Shown piece after piece: positions 41,932 to 45,295 of a stretch of DNA of 45,295 nucleotides. The notes under the pieces are model-generated. The model ran no database searches. It was not told the DNA's origin and saw only the letters and a list, made by a program, of their open reading frames with translations. Source of the DNA: a virus; the IMG/VR virus record IMGVR_UViG_3300027754_000167, positions 1 through 45,295 of that record. One strand, 5' to 3'. Within the stretch, counting starts at the first letter, position 1, and each line of letters begins with the position of its first letter. Both the position numbers and the translations under genes were made by a program.

Positions 41932-43134
41932 TTATCCTACATATAATTTTAATGGAACTTTTCTTAACATTTCTTGATGATGATTTGATTCATGTGTTTT
42001 ATTTTCCATCACATTCTTTCTACTCATCTCTTCCAAATTTTCTCTTAATTGTTTTACCAATTCATCTTTCTCAACCTGTGCTTCTGCTCTTAATGCTGCA
42101 CCATCTAAACTTATCTCACCATCTGGAATTGGAACTGTTGAATATTTTTCTCTGATTGCACCTAATAATTCTTTTGATAATGCCAATGTATATTTTCTAA
42201 TCCATTGTTTACCTACATCATTTATATTTGAATACTGAATAAAGTCATATGGAATGTCGGAATAGTCGGAAAGTGAATCACTTTGAATTGTTTGTGAATC
42301 ATGTTCAAATTCATCTCTACTCATATACTCAAAATACATCTTACTTAGAACTCCTGTTGGTAAAGGAAATATTTCTAATTTATTATCTACTATATTAAAT
42401 GTAAATGTGGATTTTCTAATATGGTCATTGAATTCAATTTGTTGCATTCTTAAAACATCTTCATACAAAGGCATCATTAAGAATTGAGCTGCAGGAGAGA
42501 AATTTCCAAATCCCAACTCACTCATTAAATTTAAAGTTCCCTGTGCACCTACTGAATATGGGTCAAAGAAACGAGCTATTGCAGGAGTTGCTTCATAAAA
42601 TACTTTTGTTACATCTATTGTAGAACTACCAGTATACATAGTTGAAAAAGATGCAGATGTAACAGAATCATATGCTTCCGTCATCAAATCATATTTTTGT
42701 TTTCCAACTGATAAGTTTATATATGCTTTTTTAATTGAAGTATTACCACCTACACCAGCTAATGTACCATATTGTTGAGACATACGAACCGTAGTTGGTA
42801 AATATGAACCATCTACTAATGTTTGTGAATAATTACTTCTACCACCAAATGCTTCTTTCTTTTGGCCTCTTAAAATATCTAAGTTGTTTCTAATATTAAA
42901 TTGATTTACTTGTGCAGAATATTCTGAAGTAGATTCTTCAAAACAAGTAAATATTTGTTCATTATCTAATTCAATATTAACAATTGGATATCCCAATCGT
43001 TTTGCTACCCACGTAGCGGTCTTAGGTGCATCGTTTCTAAATCCACTATCGGAATCATATATACCAAATGGAGTAGATGAACCGGATATAAATGAGCCGG
43101 ATGTTGAACCCGACCAATAGGTGTTTACAGACAT
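41932..43134 (-). CDS. 13: Neck/head completion protein (gp13-like)
   Basis: A 400-residue protein directly behind the capsid gene. The part after the Ser/Gly-rich first 35 residues reads ATWVAKRLGYPIVNIELDNEQIFTCFEESTSEYSAQVNQFNIRNN, which parallels gp13-type neck proteins (LGYP..d.el...ql...ieea...y). Later segments include ALDS-free helices RDEFEHDSQTIQSDSLSDYSD, DIPYDFIQYSNINDVGKQWIRKYTLALSKELLGAIREKY and a charged coiled coil QVEKDELVKQLRENLEEMSRKN. It probably closes the packaged head. It is longer than T4 gp13 (309). A late-type motif precedes it after the capsid terminator. Confidence 0.7.
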   Translation of the reverse strand: MSVNTYWSGSTSGSFISGSSTPFGIYDSDSGFRNDAPKTATWVAKRLGYPIVNIELDNEQIFTCFEESTSEYSAQVNQFNIRNNLDILRGQKKEAFGGRSNYSQTLVDGSYLPTTVRMSQQYGTLAGVGGNTSIKKAYINLSVGKQKYDLMTEAYDSVTSASFSTMYTGSSTIDVTKVFYEATPAIARFFDPYSVGAQGTLNLMSELGFGNFSPAAQFLMMPLYEDVLRMQQIEFNDHIRKSTFTFNIVDNKLEIFPLPTGVLSKMYFEYMSRDEFEHDSQTIQSDSLSDYSDIPYDFIQYSNINDVGKQWIRKYTLALSKELLGAIREKYSTVPIPDGEISLDGAALRAEAQVEKDELVKQLRENLEEMSRKNVMENKTHESNHHQEMLRKVPLKLYVG

Positions 43135-43159
43135 ATATAAAAAGTTATAGTTTTACTAC

Positions 43160-43168
43160 TATAAATAT
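43160..43168 (-). promoter_or_regulatory. Late-type motif ATATTTATA
   Basis: Exact copy 25 bases upstream of the ATG at 43134, 15 bases past the capsid-gene terminator. The order terminator, motif, gene suits a new transcript. Confidence 0.5.
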
Positions 43169-43183
43169 GAATTATATAAATAA

Positions 43184-43217
43184 AAAAAGGGGAAAGTATT
43201 TCTACTCTCCCCTTTTC
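43184..43217 (-). terminator. Rho-independent terminator after the major capsid gene
   Basis: Minus strand stem AAGGGGAGAGTA, loop GAAA, TACTTTCCCCTT with one G-T wobble, followed by TTTTT. It lies about 40 bases past the capsid stop at 43259. Confidence 0.87.
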
Positions 43218-43258
43218 TTTTTATTGTAAGTTTATTACTTATCTAATCTACTCAAAGA

Positions 43259-44875
43259 TTATAAAGTGTTTAAACCATCAACGATAATCTTACCGTAAAA
43301 TTCTGGTCTTACGATTTTCTTAGCGTATCTAGTCATAACACCTCTTCTTGGAGTGAAGTTAGTTGGGTCATAAACTAATGGAGTCATAATCAATGGTACA
43401 TAAGGTGCGTAAACTGCTCCAGTCTCGAAGAAGTTAGAACCTTTGAAACCTAATAAGATTACGTTCTCAGTCATATAAGGGTTTTTGTAAACATCATATC
43501 TGTTAGAGATAGAACCGATGTTAGTTACACCTGCAGAGAAAGTCAATGCGTCTTTTCCTGGGTTAGCAGAAAATCCGTTCATTGATTCTAAGATAGTAGC
43601 TACATTTGGAGAACAAACGATAAAGTTTGCACCACCTCTCATAGTTAATTGATGAATCTTGTTAGAAACTTTTTGTAATTTAATACCTAAAGTTTGGAAC
43701 CAAGTACTTTTAACATATGCTGATGCTGCTGCTGCAGTTGAATCAACTTGGAATGCACCCGCTGCTGCGTTATAATCATAACCAACTCTAGCTGACCAGT
43801 AGTCAGTAGTGAATGCGTTTTGTTGTAACATTTCTAAGATTTCTAAGTCGATTTCTAAAGAGATGTATTCAGATAACATTTGAGTTAACTCAGCTTCAGC
43901 GTCTACACTATGGTAAGCGTTTAAATCTTGAGCTAATTCAGGAGTCCAAATTGCTTTTAATTTTCTTGTCTTAGCAACGATAGGCTCAGATTTCAATTCT
44001 AATTCGATTTCTGGAATAGCCAAATCAGTACCTCTATCTTCGAAGTCACCACGAGAAATATCATCTGGTTGCTTAGAATAAACTAAAGTTTGAGTAGTTA
44101 AAGAAGTTGCAAGTAAAGCTGCTGAAGAAGATACATAGAAAGATGCAGAACCTACTGAATCTAATGTAGTTAATTCAGGGAAATGAGTTACTGATGTAGA
44201 ACCAGAAACTTTGAATGCTCTTGCTGCGTTGTAATCAGCATTAGAAGGTAAACCTACTTTTACTTTTCTCCATCCGTCTGGAGTTGCTGCGAAAGATGCA
44301 GATAATGTTTCATTACCTAAGAAATCAGATGCAGAACCAGAAGTTACAGTCGCAGTAACTGCTGCTGTTACATCGTTGATTGTATATCCGAAACGACCTG
44401 CTCCGTAAAGACCACCTTCGGTAGCTTGAGTAGAACCCAATTTGTTACCGGTTGGTGATAAATTATCTTTTCCAAAAGTACCACCATTACCGAACATAGA
44501 AGAACCAGAAGCTGGTCTATTTGCATCGTTTTGAGTACCATATTTGAAATCCATATAGAAAATAAGACCTGAAGGTAAGTTCATTGGTTGAACTGAAACG
44601 AATTCTTTAGCTGCGATAGAACCGAAGATTCTTCTTACTAAAGGTAACGCAACACCTGCCCACTCTTCTGAACCAGAAGATGTACCTGTTCTTGTAGCCT
44701 CATCTAATAATTGTTTAGCTTGGTTTTCTAAAATTACAGCCATACCATGCTTAGTTGTTTCAGAACCTACTCCTTCAAGTAATCCTGTTTTTTCCCATTT
44801 GCTTTTCAAACCTCTAGTTTGTTCAAGCATAACGCTTTGTGGGTTAGCGCCTGTCATTAATTTTTTAATGTCCAT
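43259..44875 (-). CDS. 23: Major capsid protein (gp23-like)
   Basis: The 538-residue protein (T4 gp23 521) shows the gp23 layout. The prohead delta-peptide contains ENQAKQLLDEATRTGTSS, with L57-D58-E59 before A60, a good site for the T4-type prohead protease. The domain-A start reads ALPLVRRIFGSIAAKEFVSVQPMNLPSGLIFYMDFKYG. The insertion region (about 120-270) is Ser/Gly/Ala-rich. Then come IELELKSEPIVAKTRKLKAIWTPELAQDLNAYHSVDAEAELTQMLSEYISLEIDLEILEMLQ and RGGANFIVCSPNVATILES, and the C-terminal GFKGSNFFETGAVYAPYVPLIMTPLVYDPTNFTPRRGVMTRYAKKIVRPEFYG. It forms the capsid shell. A strong terminator follows. Confidence 0.96.
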   Translation of the reverse strand: MDIKKLMTGANPQSVMLEQTRGLKSKWEKTGLLEGVGSETTKHGMAVILENQAKQLLDEATRTGTSSGSEEWAGVALPLVRRIFGSIAAKEFVSVQPMNLPSGLIFYMDFKYGTQNDANRPASGSSMFGNGGTFGKDNLSPTGNKLGSTQATEGGLYGAGRFGYTINDVTAAVTATVTSGSASDFLGNETLSASFAATPDGWRKVKVGLPSNADYNAARAFKVSGSTSVTHFPELTTLDSVGSASFYVSSSAALLATSLTTQTLVYSKQPDDISRGDFEDRGTDLAIPEIELELKSEPIVAKTRKLKAIWTPELAQDLNAYHSVDAEAELTQMLSEYISLEIDLEILEMLQQNAFTTDYWSARVGYDYNAAAGAFQVDSTAAAASAYVKSTWFQTLGIKLQKVSNKIHQLTMRGGANFIVCSPNVATILESMNGFSANPGKDALTFSAGVTNIGSISNRYDVYKNPYMTENVILLGFKGSNFFETGAVYAPYVPLIMTPLVYDPTNFTPRRGVMTRYAKKIVRPEFYGKIIVDGLNTL

Positions 44876-44893
44876 TGTTTGTTTTTTAATATT

Positions 44894-45295
44894 TTATTTA
44901 ATAATACCTGCTAATTTCTTAAATCTGTCAGAGAAATCTGTGTTCTCAGCAATTACTTGCTTAGATTGTGCTGGCTTAGTAGATTTTGTTACTTTGCTTG
45001 CGATTCCTTCAGAAATAGATTTTTTAGTAGATTTGTTTGTAGAGAATTTGAAGTTTTCTGCTAATGTAGAATACACCAATTTAACTTCTCTAACTGAATT
45101 TGTTCTATCCAAAGTTTCAATCACTTTAACTTTTTGTTCGTTAGTCATGTTGTGAGCTCTAAATAATTTGTTTGCGAATAACAATTTAGCGTTTAACAAA
45201 TTAACTTCGTTGATTGTTTTTTGTAAAGATTTGATTACTTTGTAAGCTTCATTTAATTCAACTTTCATTTCTTTTTCATCTTCTTCTTTTTCTTC
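44894..45295 (-). CDS. 22: Prohead core scaffold protein, C-terminal part (gp22-like)
   Basis: The frame is open to the right edge; the window holds about 133 codons, with an ATG at 45268 that is probably internal, because nine more acidic codons (EEKEEDEKE) continue in frame to the edge. The fragment is helical and highly charged, with KVELNEAYKVIKSLQKTINEVNLLN. Possible protease sites are LNE|A (near VELNEAYK), LAE|N and ISE|G, as expected for a gp22-type core that is cut up during maturation. It lies 18 bases before the capsid gene start, the T4 gene order 22-23. The N-terminus is missing. Confidence 0.82.
   Translation of the reverse strand, partial: EEKEEDEKEMKVELNEAYKVIKSLQKTINEVNLLNAKLLFANKLFRAHNMTNEQKVKVIETLDRTNSVREVKLVYSTLAENFKFSTNKSTKKSISEGIASKVTKSTKPAQSKQVIAENTDFSDRFKKLAGIIK

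Noticed and set aside
174-43168. TATAAATA on the plus strand read as T4-type late promoters firing rightwards
   Set aside because: No plus-strand genes exist to be served; the positions correlate with starts on the minus strand instead.

Overview
The window is one block of a tailed, contractile-tail phage genome (T4-like myovirus structural set). Every gene I can support lies on the minus strand, so transcription runs from the right edge to the left edge. The DNA is AT-rich, and the leaders upstream of most start codons are A-rich with no clear Shine-Dalgarno sequence. Three promoters carry a TAnnTTTG-like element. Together this points to a host in the Bacteroidota (Flavobacteria-like), which is an inference and not proven here. 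No tRNA, CRISPR array, integrase, transposase or terminase was found. No gene-free stretch exceeds about 300 bases.

Right edge to about 40 kb (head and neck): the C-terminal part of the prohead scaffold (gp22-like), the major capsid protein (gp23-like), then neck/tail-completion proteins resembling gp13, gp14 and gp15, and two small unrecognised proteins.

About 39.5 to 19.8 kb (appendage cassette): nine Ser/Thr/Gly/Asn-rich fibre-like proteins of 173 to 1162 residues. Three consecutive ones end in a self-cleaving peptidase S74 (endosialidase-type) chaperone domain. They are followed by a GT-B glycosyltransferase and by a protein with an intein-like Hint domain fused to a LamG-like domain. 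This roughly 20 kb cassette sits between the neck genes and the sheath gene and is full of repeats shared between paralogues.

About 19.8 to 7.3 kb (tail and baseplate): sheath (gp18), tube (gp19), a two-frame tail-assembly-chaperone pair with a likely programmed frameshift, a small 86-residue protein, the tape measure protein, a tube-cap/baseplate protein, a LysM-like baseplate protein, a large hub protein and a 124-residue protein of unknown role.

Left 7.3 kb (mixed): a PhyH-type Fe/2-oxoglutarate oxygenase-like protein, a short family A DNA polymerase, two coupled large proteins that start with T4-internal-protein-like 11-residue peptides, and a run of small genes including a Zn-ribbon protein and a DUF3310 protein. 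A further gene may start at the left edge.

Regulation: a 9-base motif, ATATTTATA on the coding strand, stands just upstream of many structural units and is a candidate late promoter. A different 25-base element precedes three non-structural units. Three Rho-independent terminators follow the capsid, tail-tube and one small appendage gene. The late motif also precedes the pair of large unknown proteins at 1.8 to 5.1 kb, which fits a virion role for them.
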